From contig JAYYZF010000013.1 in NCBI GenBank assembly GCA_036340215.1, positions 1 through 16,428 on the forward strand: 16,428 nt of DNA, in the 5' to 3' direction. Positions 1 to 8,070 of the stretch are shown in pieces (the first letter of the stretch is position 1; each line of letters begins with the position of its first letter). The notes beneath the pieces were generated by a model. That model was not told where the DNA came from. It saw nothing but the letters and a program-made list of their open reading frames with translations, and searched no databases. Origin of the DNA: JABJPE01 sp036340215 (GTDB lineage: Bacteria > Pseudomonadota > Gammaproteobacteria > Comchoanobacterales > Comchoanobacteraceae). Both the position numbers and the translations under genes were made by a program.

Positions 1-134
1 ACATATGGCTGCAATACGCTGTGAAGAGCTGAATACATCCCCACAAATAGCATTGCGATAAACCATTTAAGATATGGCCTAGCTACTTTTAGAAAAAATG
101 TTCTAAAATTTTTATAATCAACTGCCTCATTCAT
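1..134 (-). CDS. N-terminal fragment of a probable ABC exporter subunit
   Basis: An open minus-strand frame runs off the left edge and gives 44 residues beginning MNEAVDYKNF. A charged start is followed by a first membrane segment (about residues 22-38) and then by LQPYV. This pattern, a basic stretch with RPYLKWF, a membrane helix and then a Q/T-P-Y motif, resembles the start of TM1 in ABC-type exporters with fused permease and ATPase. That assignment is by resemblance only, because the diagnostic ATPase domain lies outside the window. An in-frame ATG at 146 would add four residues (MCKK). Neither start has a clear Shine-Dalgarno sequence. Confidence 0.5.
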   Translation of the reverse strand, partial: MNEAVDYKNFRTFFLKVARPYLKWFIAMLFVGMYSALHSVLQPY

Positions 135-248
135 TTTTTTGCACATATTATTTTATTTAAACTAATGGTGCTCTGGTAGAACTAACCTTGGTTCTAAAAT
201 TCTTGCTCTAACAGCATCACGCTGCAAAACTTTTCGAGAATGAAAAAC

Positions 249-338
249 TGGCGGAGAGAGAGGGATTCGAACCCTCGATACGTGTGAACGTATACTCGCT
301 TTCCAGGCGAGCCCCTTCAGCCACTCGGGCACCTCTCC
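249..338 (-). tRNA. tRNA-Ser (anticodon GGA)
   Basis: On the minus strand a 90-nt cloverleaf begins GGAGAGG and ends CTCTCCGCCA. The acceptor stem pairs GGAGAGG with TCTCTCC (one G-U), with discriminator G and an encoded CCA. The D-arm reads TGCCCGAGTGGCTGAAGGGG. The anticodon arm CTCGC-CTGGAAA-GCGAG presents GGA. A long variable arm (TATACG TTCA CACGTAT type hairpin) is typical of a class II serine tRNA, and the T-arm has GGTTCGAATCC. It reads UCC and UCU serine codons. Confidence 0.97.
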
Positions 339-350
339 TATCAAGCCGAT

Positions 351-380
351 ATATTACATGGTTTTAAACTTTTCTTACAG
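351..380 (-). promoter_or_regulatory. Candidate promoter for tRNA-Ser
   Basis: On the minus strand, CTGTAA (380-375) and TAATAT (356-351) are separated by 18 bp and lie just upstream of the tRNA 5' end, so transcription would start within about 10 nt of the mature end. The -35 box is weak (3/6) and the -10 box is fair. Confidence 0.35.
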
Positions 381-427
381 CTTTTTTTAGAGTATTTAAA
401 AATTACTATTAATTCCAGAGAAACTAT

Positions 428-2410
428 CTAGGAACATAATTTATGCAGATTCTGCTTATGAATATTCTGCTTAGACTTACAACAACTAAGATGACAAACT
501 AACTTCTTATCGTCACAGCATAGAGAATTTGAATTACAACATGGTATATCACTAGCTATTTTTCTCTCTGGAACACTAACTTTATAACATGAAGTAGCTA
601 AAAGTAACAATGTACAAAAAACAAAAGATATAGAACAAGCAAGGCTTGCAGAGATATGGATACCAAAAAGATAACTTGATAATCCATTCACTAAAGCTAA
701 TAGAACTATGTTTGAAATGAATGCTGCTTTAATACATAACTTAGAGGTACTATTTGAATTACCTAGGGCATTAATCATGTCAGGCAAGGTAGATAAGTCC
801 TTTTGCTCAACACAAAAGTTAGCAGTCTTCAGAACATCACTATTATAGCTTGATTTCTCCTTGGCAACACATACAGAAACATCTGCTTGTCTCATTGCAG
901 CAACATCATTATCGCCATCTCCAATCATACCTACAATATTTGGGGTAAAAAATCTTTGTAGGCGACAAGAGAACTGCTCCCATGGAGTTTTTGGCTTATT
1001 CAAAGAGCCATAAAACTGTAGGTTTTTGATAACATCTCTTTTTCTACCCTCATTTGGATCATGAAATTGAGAGTGAAAAATTATATTCTTAGGATCTATC
1101 GCTTCAATTAAATCATTTTTACATCTCTTTAAATTATTTTCCCAACCTCCTGTGCCATGACCACTTAAGATATAACACTGCACATCATCATTTTTGAGGG
1201 ACTTAAGCATATCATAGATACCTTTGTTTAAAATAAAAGGCCCATCTTTATTGTTAGGGTCCCTTTCATACAAAGTATGGGTTCTATCAAATACTAAAAT
1301 ATTTGGCTTACCTACATTAGGCATTTTGTTAAATTGAAATAAGCTATTGGTGGTAAGCCAATCTAAAAATTTAGTATTAATTAATGGCTTTGCAATAAGA
1401 AAAACACATGGGCAAGATACTATTAAGTTTAAACAAAAAGACTGTAGGCCGACAACAACTGAGCCTGCAACATAACCAAACCATAACCCAGAGGAAATAG
1501 CTATGAGTAATGTAGCAATCATAAATATACTTAAAAATCTATCTGATGATTCTGTATTTTTACTTTGAAAGTTATGGGTTACTTGCTCAAAGTCATTTTG
1601 GCAATTAACACTCCCACTAAAAAATACAGTATTACTACTAACAGTAGTACCTGCGCGTATCCACTCTTGAGACTCTGATTGAGTAGAACCTATACGACAT
1701 GCTGTTAAGGTTTTACATGCAACTGGTAAGATAGTTTCTTGGTTTATCTCTATACGCATATTCTTCTTGAGATTTGAAATTTGCTCTTTATAATTTCCAT
1801 CCTTACCGACAACAGTAACAAATTTACTCATATGGTTATGAGGCAAATCACTTGTTTGCATTGATTGCTTAATCCAATTAGTTAAAATAAAAAGTCCCAC
1901 AACAAGCAATATATCATGTACAACAAAAGGATAAGAAAAAGCTGCAAGAGGAAAAAAGCTAAAAAGCGATATTTGCCAATTCAAGATCACGAACAATATT
2001 ATCACCTTCTCAGAGGAAGGAAACTCGAATAAATCATACAGTGAAATTGCCTCATTAGAACTTAATTTAATTGGTTTGAACTTGAGAAACATCTGAGTAA
2101 AGCAGAGAACAATAGCAGCTACTATTGAAAACATAGACAGTAAGTGAGTTTGGTAAAAAGGGGCAAATAATGCCATAGATATAGCAAAAATCAAACCTAA
2201 TGAATAGCGCATATCAACTGAAAAATCCTCTCTTAGAGAATATGTCAACGCTAAGGTTACAACTGTAAAGAAAATATAAATCATGAAGCCTGAAGAAAGA
2301 TAAGCTTCAATAATAGGTACAAATAACAATATACCTAACGTCAGAAAGAAAATTGCTCTTATTAATGTACTTTTAGTTTTCTTTTTATGAGCGGTACAAC
2401 AAGATTCCAT
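428..2410 (-). CDS. Divergent P1B-type (heavy-metal) ATPase-like membrane protein lacking the N-domain
   Basis: The 660-residue protein has the skeleton of a heavy-metal P-type ATPase. About six N-terminal membrane segments come first (roughly 17-33, 40-57, 68-84, 90-107, 134-152, 155-178), then a reduced actuator region (about 195-275). A TM hairpin follows with the metal-site CPC at 333-335, then a P-domain with the phosphorylatable Asp (D375 in DRTHTL, normally DKTGTL), an SGH at the TGD position (416-418) and GDGDND at 497-502, then a last TM pair (about 558-607). Only about 42 residues separate D375 from SGH, so the ATP-binding N-domain with its SEHP histidine is absent. The TGES motif is not intact (QSES near 244-247). 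The tail is cysteine rich (C624, 625, 631, 632, 639, 643, 644, 659) and the N-terminus has CC at 4-5. The frame is intact. It follows the MerC-like gene by 17 bp, with GAGAAA before the ATG. Metal binding is likely; ATP-driven pumping is doubtful. Confidence 0.8.
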   Translation of the reverse strand: MESCCTAHKKKTKSTLIRAIFFLTLGILLFVPIIEAYLSSGFMIYIFFTVVTLALTYSLREDFSVDMRYSLGLIFAISMALFAPFYQTHLLSMFSIVAAIVLCFTQMFLKFKPIKLSSNEAISLYDLFEFPSSEKVIILFVILNWQISLFSFFPLAAFSYPFVVHDILLVVGLFILTNWIKQSMQTSDLPHNHMSKFVTVVGKDGNYKEQISNLKKNMRIEINQETILPVACKTLTACRIGSTQSESQEWIRAGTTVSSNTVFFSGSVNCQNDFEQVTHNFQSKNTESSDRFLSIFMIATLLIAISSGLWFGYVAGSVVVGLQSFCLNLIVSCPCVFLIAKPLINTKFLDWLTTNSLFQFNKMPNVGKPNILVFDRTHTLYERDPNNKDGPFILNKGIYDMLKSLKNDDVQCYILSGHGTGGWENNLKRCKNDLIEAIDPKNIIFHSQFHDPNEGRKRDVIKNLQFYGSLNKPKTPWEQFSCRLQRFFTPNIVGMIGDGDNDVAAMRQADVSVCVAKEKSSYNSDVLKTANFCVEQKDLSTLPDMINALGNSNSTSKLCIKAAFISNIVLLALVNGLSSYLFGIHISASLACSISFVFCTLLLLATSCYKVSVPERKIASDIPCCNSNSLCCDDKKLVCHLSCCKSKQNIHKQNLHKLCS

Positions 2411-2427
2411 GATTTCTCAAATAATTT

Positions 2428-2847
2428 TTAACTAGTGCAGTTGGAAGAGTTACAACATTTCATATTTAATGATCTATAATGAATAACTAAGCCTATCAGT
2501 AATCCCCCCATTGCAAAATATGAGCCGATCTCACTCGCAAAGTAATACTTACACAACAATAAACACAAACATGAACTAAGAGCAATACCGAAAGGATAAT
2601 AATTTAATTTTCTAGCAACAATCTGATAGTACATCGACCCGAGGGACAATACTAATGCTACCAACATAATTGGAACTAAATAGTCACTGTAATCGGCAAG
2701 CTCTAAACCAAAAAAAGCAAAAATTGCAGCATACTTTGGCATACAAATAGGACAGGGTGGACAAGACTTGAAAACAGGTATTAATGACACCACAAAAGTA
2801 ACAAAGTCGGCATAAACAGCCCTAAGTCTTGATGAAGTAAGCAACAT
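2428..2847 (-). CDS. MerC-like metal-associated membrane protein
   Basis: This 139-residue hydrophobic protein has about four membrane segments and a cysteine cluster CPPCPIC (C29, C32, C35) followed by MPKYAAIFAFFG. That resembles the Cys-pair-plus-helix of MerC-type mercury transport proteins. A C-terminal tail KCCNSSNC (C131, C132, C137) adds three cysteines, and a similar CCNS tail occurs on the ATPase-like protein encoded 17 bp downstream, so the two probably act on the same thiophilic metal. The start has TTTGAGAAA upstream, the same ribosome-binding context as the next gene. Assignment to the MerC family is by motif and topology; it could belong to a related broad membrane family. Metal specificity cannot be read from the sequence. 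Confidence 0.65.
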   Translation of the reverse strand: MLLTSSRLRAVYADFVTFVVSLIPVFKSCPPCPICMPKYAAIFAFFGLELADYSDYLVPIMLVALVLSLGSMYYQIVARKLNYYPFGIALSSCLCLLLCKYYFASEIGSYFAMGGLLIGLVIHYRSLNMKCCNSSNCTS

Positions 2848-2877
2848 GATTTATTTCTCAAATATTTCAAATGCAAA

Positions 2878-2906
2878 ATTGTAACACAATCAAGACCATA
2901 TAACAA
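2878..2906 (-). promoter_or_regulatory. Promoter of the MerC-like/ATPase-like operon
   Basis: On the minus strand, TTGTTA (2906-2901) and TACAAT (2883-2878) are spaced by 17 bp, about 30 bp upstream of the MerC-like ATG. This is a normal sigma-70 arrangement with no obvious MerR-type long spacer. Confidence 0.5.
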
Positions 2907-3024
2907 TATAATTTTACTTGACTTTTTAAGGATGGTTTTCTAACAAGTATAAATACTTTCCTCACAATTGAACTTTAAAAATATAAAATTATTTGTTATA
3001 TTTAACTGTAACTTGGAGAGTATG

Positions 3025-3216
3025 ATGAAAACCTGTAACATCGATAAAACAGATAGAATAAATAGAGGCGCAATTGGAATACTTATACTCTTAGCTGCTT
3101 ATTTTGAGCTAAGTAGAACTTTTTTCATGGCACTTGGGATTATTATGTTTGCTCAAGCCTTAATAGGTTGGTGCTCTATACCCTTTTTCCTAGAAATGCT
3201 TAAGAAAAAGCAGTAA
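3025..3216 (+). CDS. DUF2892 (YgaP transmembrane domain-like) membrane protein
   Basis: This short protein of 63 residues begins MKTCNIDKTDRINRG and contains two hydrophobic segments (about 15-32 and 34-50) with G/A-rich helices and WCSIPFF between the second helix and a basic C-terminus. The order 'N-x-x-x-x-D-R-x-x-R' followed by two membrane helices is typical of DUF2892, the membrane part of YgaP-type rhodanese proteins, often found near sulfur or metal genes. I chose ATG 3025 because GGAG at 3015-3018 sits 6 nt upstream. ATG 3022 is too close to it, and an upstream in-frame TTG at 2968 lacks a ribosome-binding site. It diverges from the MerC-like operon, and its stop lies 8 bp from the stop of the ABC-F gene. 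Confidence 0.75.
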   Translation: MKTCNIDKTDRINRGAIGILILLAAYFELSRTFFMALGIIMFAQALIGWCSIPFFLEMLKKKQ

Positions 3217-3232
3217 AAGTTAATTCACTTTT
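3215..3232. terminator. Possible bidirectional terminator between convergent genes
   Basis: The inverted repeat AAAAGT-6 nt-ACTTTT lies exactly between the DUF2892 and ABC-F stop codons. The stem is short and A/T rich, so it may be a weak shared terminator or chance. Confidence 0.25.
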
Positions 3233-4715
3233 CATCACTCCAACCAACGTTTTTAAGAAAACTCTCATAACCTCCCTCATAAATAGAAACTTTTTCATCA
3301 TCAAAAACAATTAGCTTGGTAGCTATCTCTTTAAGAAAATATTCACTGTGAGTAACTATTAAAACAGAACCTGGAAAACCCTGTATAGCCTCTAACAAGG
3401 CCTCACATGACTCCAAATCCAAGTGGTTTGTAGGCTCATCTAGAAGTAGTAGATTAGCTGGCTTTAGCAAAATCTTACCAAGCATAACTCTACTCTTCTC
3501 ACCCCCTGATAACACAGCTATTTTTTTGTTTGCTAAATTTCCAGAAAACATCATATTGCCACAAATTTTACGGACGTTAGTCTGACTTAAATTTGGTGCA
3601 GAGTTTTGCATTTCCTCATAGATATTGAGATGAGGATTAAGCCTATCTATATTCATTTGCCCAAAATAACCAAACTCTGTTTTTTCATGAATAGCAACAT
3701 TACCATCTTTTGGAGATAGTTCTCCCATGATGAGTTTGAGTAAAGTTGATTTCCCTTTACCATTCCTTCCTATTATACAAATCTTATCATCAACACCAAC
3801 ATCAAAGGAAAGTTTGTCTATGAGATTCTCCCCATCATAACCAAATGATAAATCATTAACTTCAACTAGATTACCTCTGCCAATATTTTCTAAATGATTA
3901 AACTTGAAATCTAGTGTTGCAATATCAACAAGTTTTTGCTTTTGGTCCTGCTTCTCTAGTAACTTCATTTTAGATTGAGCTCTTTTAGCTAAACTAGCCT
4001 TAGCCTTGAAACGCCTTATCCAAGCCTCAGTCTTTTCTCTTTCCTTTGCCTCATTAAGTCTTGTTTTCTCGTATATCTCTTCAGCAAGGGCAATGTTCTC
4101 ATAGACTTTACGAGTATTTCCTTTTACTTTTTTGAAATTACCACGATGAATTGTCAAAGTATGCGAAATTACACTATCCATAAAATCTCGATCGTGAGTG
4201 ATTAAAATAATCTCACCATCCCAGTTCTTCAAAAATTTTTTTAACCACCTTACAGAATGTATATCTAAGTAGTTAGTTGGCTCATCTAAAAGCAGCATAT
4301 TTGGCTCATCAAGCAGAACTTTAGCAAGGTTTATCTTAACCTGGTAACCACCTGAAAAATCATTTGGGTCACAGAGCATATCCTCGATTGAGAATCCTAG
4401 CCCCATTAGGATCTCCTCCCCCTTCCAACCTTCATACTCACGCTCTTCAGGCAAAATACTACAAACTTCGTTTATTACTGAATCATGCGTGAATTTAATA
4501 TGCTGTTCTAAATGGCCTATTCTGTAGCCTTTTGGAATTGCAATAGTGCCTTCATCAGGCTCTAATTCACCCAAAATTAATTTAAAAAAAGTACTCTTAC
4601 CACTACCATTGCGCCCAAGAAGGCCAACTTTATCAGAGCTATTAAAGATAATATCTACGTCTGTAAATATCTTATTCCCTGTAAAAGCAATAGCTAAATT
4701 ATTTACTTTAATCAT
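3225..4715 (-). CDS. ABC-F family ATPase (ribosome-associated type)
   Basis: This soluble 496-residue protein has two ABC domains and no membrane segments. Domain 1 has Walker A GRNGSGKST (34-42), signature FSGG (120-123; usually LSGG) and LDEPTNYLD (143-151). A charged helical linker follows (about 200-265). Domain 2 has Walker A GRNGKGKST (316-324), LSGGEKSRV (402-410) and LDEPTNHLD (425-433), then LIVTH. This layout defines ABC-F proteins, which bind the ribosomal E site and act on stalled translation or antibiotic resistance rather than transport. It is shorter than EttA, Uup or YheS and lacks Uup's C-terminal coiled coil, so I leave the subfamily open. The start MIKVNNL at 4715 fits the family; 24 extra upstream residues are possible in frame but are hydrophobic and atypical. 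Confidence 0.92.
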   Translation of the reverse strand: MIKVNNLAIAFTGNKIFTDVDIIFNSSDKVGLLGRNGSGKSTFFKLILGELEPDEGTIAIPKGYRIGHLEQHIKFTHDSVINEVCSILPEEREYEGWKGEEILMGLGFSIEDMLCDPNDFSGGYQVKINLAKVLLDEPNMLLLDEPTNYLDIHSVRWLKKFLKNWDGEIILITHDRDFMDSVISHTLTIHRGNFKKVKGNTRKVYENIALAEEIYEKTRLNEAKEREKTEAWIRRFKAKASLAKRAQSKMKLLEKQDQKQKLVDIATLDFKFNHLENIGRGNLVEVNDLSFGYDGENLIDKLSFDVGVDDKICIIGRNGKGKSTLLKLIMGELSPKDGNVAIHEKTEFGYFGQMNIDRLNPHLNIYEEMQNSAPNLSQTNVRKICGNMMFSGNLANKKIAVLSGGEKSRVMLGKILLKPANLLLLDEPTNHLDLESCEALLEAIQGFPGSVLIVTHSEYFLKEIATKLIVFDDEKVSIYEGGYESFLKNVGWSDEK

Positions 4716-4759
4716 AGTAACTAAAAATTTTAATATTGATATCACACAAGTTTTAACTT

Positions 4760-4828
4760 GAATATATCTCTTTATAAAGAATATCAAAGAGGTTTGGCTA
4801 TATTAATCGCCTTTATATTATAGAGCAA
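4760..4828 (-). promoter_or_regulatory. Candidate promoters for the ABC-F gene
   Basis: The 132-bp gap between clpB and the ABC-F gene holds two weak minus-strand candidates: TTGCTC-N17-TAATAT (4828-4800) and TTGATA-N15-TATATT (4787-4761). An inverted repeat CAAGTT-TT-AACTTG at 4747-4760 lies just downstream. I see no convincing clpB terminator here, so read-through is also possible. Confidence 0.3.
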
Positions 4829-4847
4829 GTAAAACGGACAGAATATT

Positions 4848-7436
4848 TTAAAAATGAGAAATAGCTATTACACCATTATCAAGCTTAACTGCTAGTTTAT
4901 CTCCAGATTTAATCTCATCCTTTAGAAGCATCCTCGCAAGGACATTTTGTAGCTCTTTTTGAATAACCCTCTTTAAAGGCCGTGCACCAAAAACAGGATC
5001 ATAACCCGATTTAGCAAGCATATTAATAACATCATCTGAAACTGAAATTTGAATATCTTTTTCCGCAAGCTGCCTTTGGAGAGGTTGTAGCTGAATCTTT
5101 GTTATAGCAGACATCATTGATAGCTGTAATCTACCAAATAATATTATGTCATCAAGTCTATTTAAAAACTCTGGTTTAAAAGTAGTGTTTACCCGTGACA
5201 TTACATCAGATCTTACCTTCTCAACATCCTCATCTGCAGCTAGGTGCGTCATATATTCCGCTCCAAGATTTGAGGTTAGAATGATAACGCAATGTCTAAA
5301 GTCTATTGTTCTTCCCTGACCATCAGTTAACCTACCGTCGTCTAATACTTGAAGAAGAATGTTGAAAATATCTGTGTGGGCTTTTTCAATCTCATCAAAC
5401 AAAATAACACTATATGGTTTTCTCCTAACCACCTCAGTTAAAATACCTCCTTGATCGTAACCAACATAGCCAGGAGGAGCACCTATCAAGCGAGCCACAG
5501 CATGTTTTTCCATATATTCACTCATATCTATTCTAGTTAAGGCCTGCTCATCATCAAACATAAACTCTGCTAAAGACTTAGCTAATTCTGTTTTACCAAC
5601 TCCGGTTGGACCAAGACAAAGAAAGGAACCTACGGGCTTAGTTTCATCTCGCAAACCAGCACGAGATCTTCGCACAGCCTCTGATATGGCTACAATTGCT
5701 GCTTCCTGCCCCACAACTCTTTTGGACAACAAAGTTTCCATTTGTAATAATTTATCTTTCTCAGTCTCTTGCATCTTCGCAACAGGAACACCAGTCCAAG
5801 AACTTACAACCTTAGCAATATCATTTGAAGTCACACTTTCTCTCATCAAGTCACTTTTAGCACTACTTTCTTGCTGCGATTTAATACATTTTTCCAATTG
5901 CGCCTCAAGCTCTGGAATTTTACCGTACTGTAATTCTGCGACCTTATTTAAGTCTCCATCCCTACTCGCAATATCAATATCAATCCTAGTTTGCTCTATC
6001 TCCTCCTTAATTTTATTACTACCCTGAAGTAAACGCTTACCTTCCTGCCATTTCTTTGTTAAAACATCACTCTTCTCTTGTAATTCTTTTAGTCTATCTT
6101 CTAAAAGAATTAAACGCTGCTTTGAACTATCATCAGACTCCTTTTGTAAAGCGGCTTGCTCTATTTTTAATTGCATTAATATTCTATCAACCTCATCTAA
6201 CTCTTTCGGCTTAGAGTCTATCTCCATACGAATATTAGCAGCAGCTTCATCAACTAGATCTATAGCTTTATCAGGCAAAAATCTTGAATTAATATATCTA
6301 TTTGATAGTTGCGCGGCTGAGACCAAAGCAGAATCTAAGATCCTCACCCCATGATGAACTTCATAACGCTCCTTTATACCTCGTAAAATTGAAATTGTTT
6401 CTACTTCGGAAGGCTCAGAAACTAACACACTTTGAAAACGTCTAGCTAATGCCGGATCTTTCTCTATATATTTTCTATATTCGTCAAGAGTTGTTGCGCC
6501 AACACAGTGTAACTCTCCCCTGGCTAGCTCGGGCTTGAGTAGATTAGAGGCATCCATAGCGCCTTCACCTGTGGCACCAGCACCAATCATAGTATGAAGC
6601 TCATCAATAAATAAGATACATGAGCCAGACTGTTTTTTTATTTCTCCCAAGAGTCCTTTGAGACGCTCTTCAAATTCACCTCTAAACTTTGCCCCTGCTA
6701 TTAAACCACCTAAATCTAAGGAAAGTAAGCGTTTATTCTTAAGTGACTCAGGAACATCTTCATTTATAATTCTCTGTGCCAAGCCTTCAACTATTGCAGT
6801 TTTTCCAACCCCAGCCTCACCTATCAATACCGGGTTGTTTTTTGTTCTTCTAGATAAAATTTGAATAGCTCTTCTAATCTCTTGATCACGCCCAATTATA
6901 GGGTCAATTTTACCACTTCTAGCTAACTCAGTTACATCCTTAGTGTACTTTTGCAACGCACCTTGAAGAGATTCAGAACTTTTACTATCTGCATTTTGAC
7001 CACCTCTTTCTGCCATAATAACCTCATATAATTTATTTAGATTAATACCAAACTGTTTTAGAATTTTTTGCGCTGGAGATAGCTCCTTTACTAACGAGTA
7101 AAGTATAGTATCGGCAGCTACGAATTGATCTGACCAGTCATGTGATAACTTTTCAGACCTAGCTAAAACTAAGGCTAAATCTTTAGCCATGTATATACTA
7201 GCTCCTTCCCCCTCTACAGTTGATTCTTTCGATAAATTTTCCAAGGTTTTTTGCTTTAAACTCGCTAAGTCAACATTAAGTTTTCCTAAGATTCTAATCG
7301 CATAAGCCTCACTATCGGTGAGAAATGCTGTTAGTAGATGTAAAGTTGTAAGCTTTTGATGCCCATCCTGCAATGCCAGAGATTGACATTCATTTATTAT
7401 AGAAATACTTTTCTCAGTATATTTATTAAAATTCAT
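4848..7436 (-). CDS. clpB: ATP-dependent chaperone/disaggregase ClpB (Hsp104 family)
   Basis: The 862-residue protein (E. coli ClpB is 857) is a hexameric AAA+ disaggregase that pulls proteins out of aggregates together with DnaK. It has the Clp N-domain (1-145), then NBD1 with Walker A GEAGVGKT (206-213), Walker B ILFIDE (274-279) and pore loop around 248-257. The coiled-coil M-domain that distinguishes ClpB from ClpA and ClpC follows (about 405-530). NBD2 has GPTGVGKT (609-616), VILFDE (677-682) and pore loop GYVGYDQ (656-662). A ClpP-binding IGF/IGL loop is not evident. The start at 7436 is fixed by AAGGAG 9 nt upstream; the 35 residues possible upstream do not fit the family. A sigma-32-like promoter lies 30-60 bp upstream. 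Confidence 0.98.
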   Translation of the reverse strand: MNFNKYTEKSISIINECQSLALQDGHQKLTTLHLLTAFLTDSEAYAIRILGKLNVDLASLKQKTLENLSKESTVEGEGASIYMAKDLALVLARSEKLSHDWSDQFVAADTILYSLVKELSPAQKILKQFGINLNKLYEVIMAERGGQNADSKSSESLQGALQKYTKDVTELARSGKIDPIIGRDQEIRRAIQILSRRTKNNPVLIGEAGVGKTAIVEGLAQRIINEDVPESLKNKRLLSLDLGGLIAGAKFRGEFEERLKGLLGEIKKQSGSCILFIDELHTMIGAGATGEGAMDASNLLKPELARGELHCVGATTLDEYRKYIEKDPALARRFQSVLVSEPSEVETISILRGIKERYEVHHGVRILDSALVSAAQLSNRYINSRFLPDKAIDLVDEAAANIRMEIDSKPKELDEVDRILMQLKIEQAALQKESDDSSKQRLILLEDRLKELQEKSDVLTKKWQEGKRLLQGSNKIKEEIEQTRIDIDIASRDGDLNKVAELQYGKIPELEAQLEKCIKSQQESSAKSDLMRESVTSNDIAKVVSSWTGVPVAKMQETEKDKLLQMETLLSKRVVGQEAAIVAISEAVRRSRAGLRDETKPVGSFLCLGPTGVGKTELAKSLAEFMFDDEQALTRIDMSEYMEKHAVARLIGAPPGYVGYDQGGILTEVVRRKPYSVILFDEIEKAHTDIFNILLQVLDDGRLTDGQGRTIDFRHCVIILTSNLGAEYMTHLAADEDVEKVRSDVMSRVNTTFKPEFLNRLDDIILFGRLQLSMMSAITKIQLQPLQRQLAEKDIQISVSDDVINMLAKSGYDPVFGARPLKRVIQKELQNVLARMLLKDEIKSGDKLAVKLDNGVIAISHF

Positions 7437-7465
7437 CTTAAGTAACTCCTTCAGCCTTATACTAT

Positions 7466-7496
7466 TTATATAGGGACAACAAACAAATAAAACAAG
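7466..7496 (-). promoter_or_regulatory. Sigma-32-like heat-shock promoter of clpB
   Basis: On the minus strand, CTTGTTT (7496-7490) and CCCTATATAA (7475-7466) are spaced by 14 bp. This matches the sigma-32 pattern CTTGAAA-N(11-16)-CCCCATnT at CTTG and CCC-AT. A short leader of about 25 nt then reaches the AAGGAG of clpB. Heat-shock control of clpB is well known in Proteobacteria. Confidence 0.6.
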
Positions 7497-7652
7497 TCTC
7501 AGTAAAAATTTAGCGTTGCGGAAAATAATACTTGTAGGCAAAGCTATAACAACTTTTTTTTCTGATCAGTTCACACAATAAATTTTGTAAAATGCTCAGT
7601 TATAATGTAATATCTGCAAATAAGTTTAATTTAATGGAATAACTCATAGTTC

Positions 7653-8021
7653 ATGGTTAGTAAGCAAGTATTAAAATTTTGCTGCTGTGCATTTGTAGCA
7701 ACAAGTACTGATTTCATAACTTATTACTTCCTCCTAAATTTTTTACCAACATCAGTTGCAAAGGGAATATCTTTTATGCTCTGTGCTACAGTTGCCTACC
7801 ATAGTAACAAATACTTTACTTTTAAAAATAATAACTCCAACGGGCAAGAAGTATCTAAGTTTATAAAACTCTACACATCAACATTTTTCGTAAATGTATC
7901 TACAAACAAATTAGCGCTTTTTTTAATGCCAAAATTTAGCCTTGTGTGTTTTGTAATTGCGGCAGCCACGACAATGACGTGTAACTTTCTTGGACAAAAG
8001 TTTTACGTTTTTAAAAACTAA
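7653..8021 (+). CDS. GtrA-family small membrane protein
   Basis: The 122-residue protein has four hydrophobic segments (about 8-28, 36-52, 72-90, 94-112). It carries the GtrA hallmarks: a basic-aromatic NKYFTFKN (52-59) after the second helix and a C-terminal CNFLGQKFYVFK (110-121). GtrA proteins are thought to flip or bind polyprenyl-linked sugars for surface glycan modification. No glycosyltransferase partner is adjacent here, so the substrate is unknown. The promoter may use TATAAT at 7601-7606, but its -35 is poor and the ribosome-binding site before ATG 7653 is weak. It diverges from clpB and converges on rpiA. Confidence 0.8.
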   Translation: MVSKQVLKFCCCAFVATSTDFITYYFLLNFLPTSVAKGISFMLCATVAYHSNKYFTFKNNNSNGQEVSKFIKLYTSTFFVNVSTNKLALFLMPKFSLVCFVIAAATTMTCNFLGQKFYVFKN

Positions 8022-8070
8022 ATTATCTGAAAAATTTACTATTAATTATTTTTTATTATTAGCAAAATAT

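Noticed and set aside
162..344. A 60-codon minus-strand open frame (starting MIGEVPEWLKG)
   Set aside because: It is the translation of the tRNA-Ser gene; this peptide is a classic spurious product of serine tRNA genes.
2924..2960. Possible MerR-type promoter/operator (TTGACT followed by TATAAA on the plus strand)
   Set aside because: The spacing of 24 bp is too long even for MerR promoters and no clear dyad fills the spacer.
2968..3024. TTG start extending the DUF2892 protein upstream
   Set aside because: No ribosome-binding site, atypical residues for the family, and a well-placed GGAG before ATG 3025.
4546..6864. Open frames on the plus strand at 4546-4761, 5686-6027 and 6658-6864
   Set aside because: They lie antisense inside the ABC-F and clpB genes and their products resemble nothing; they are frame shadows.
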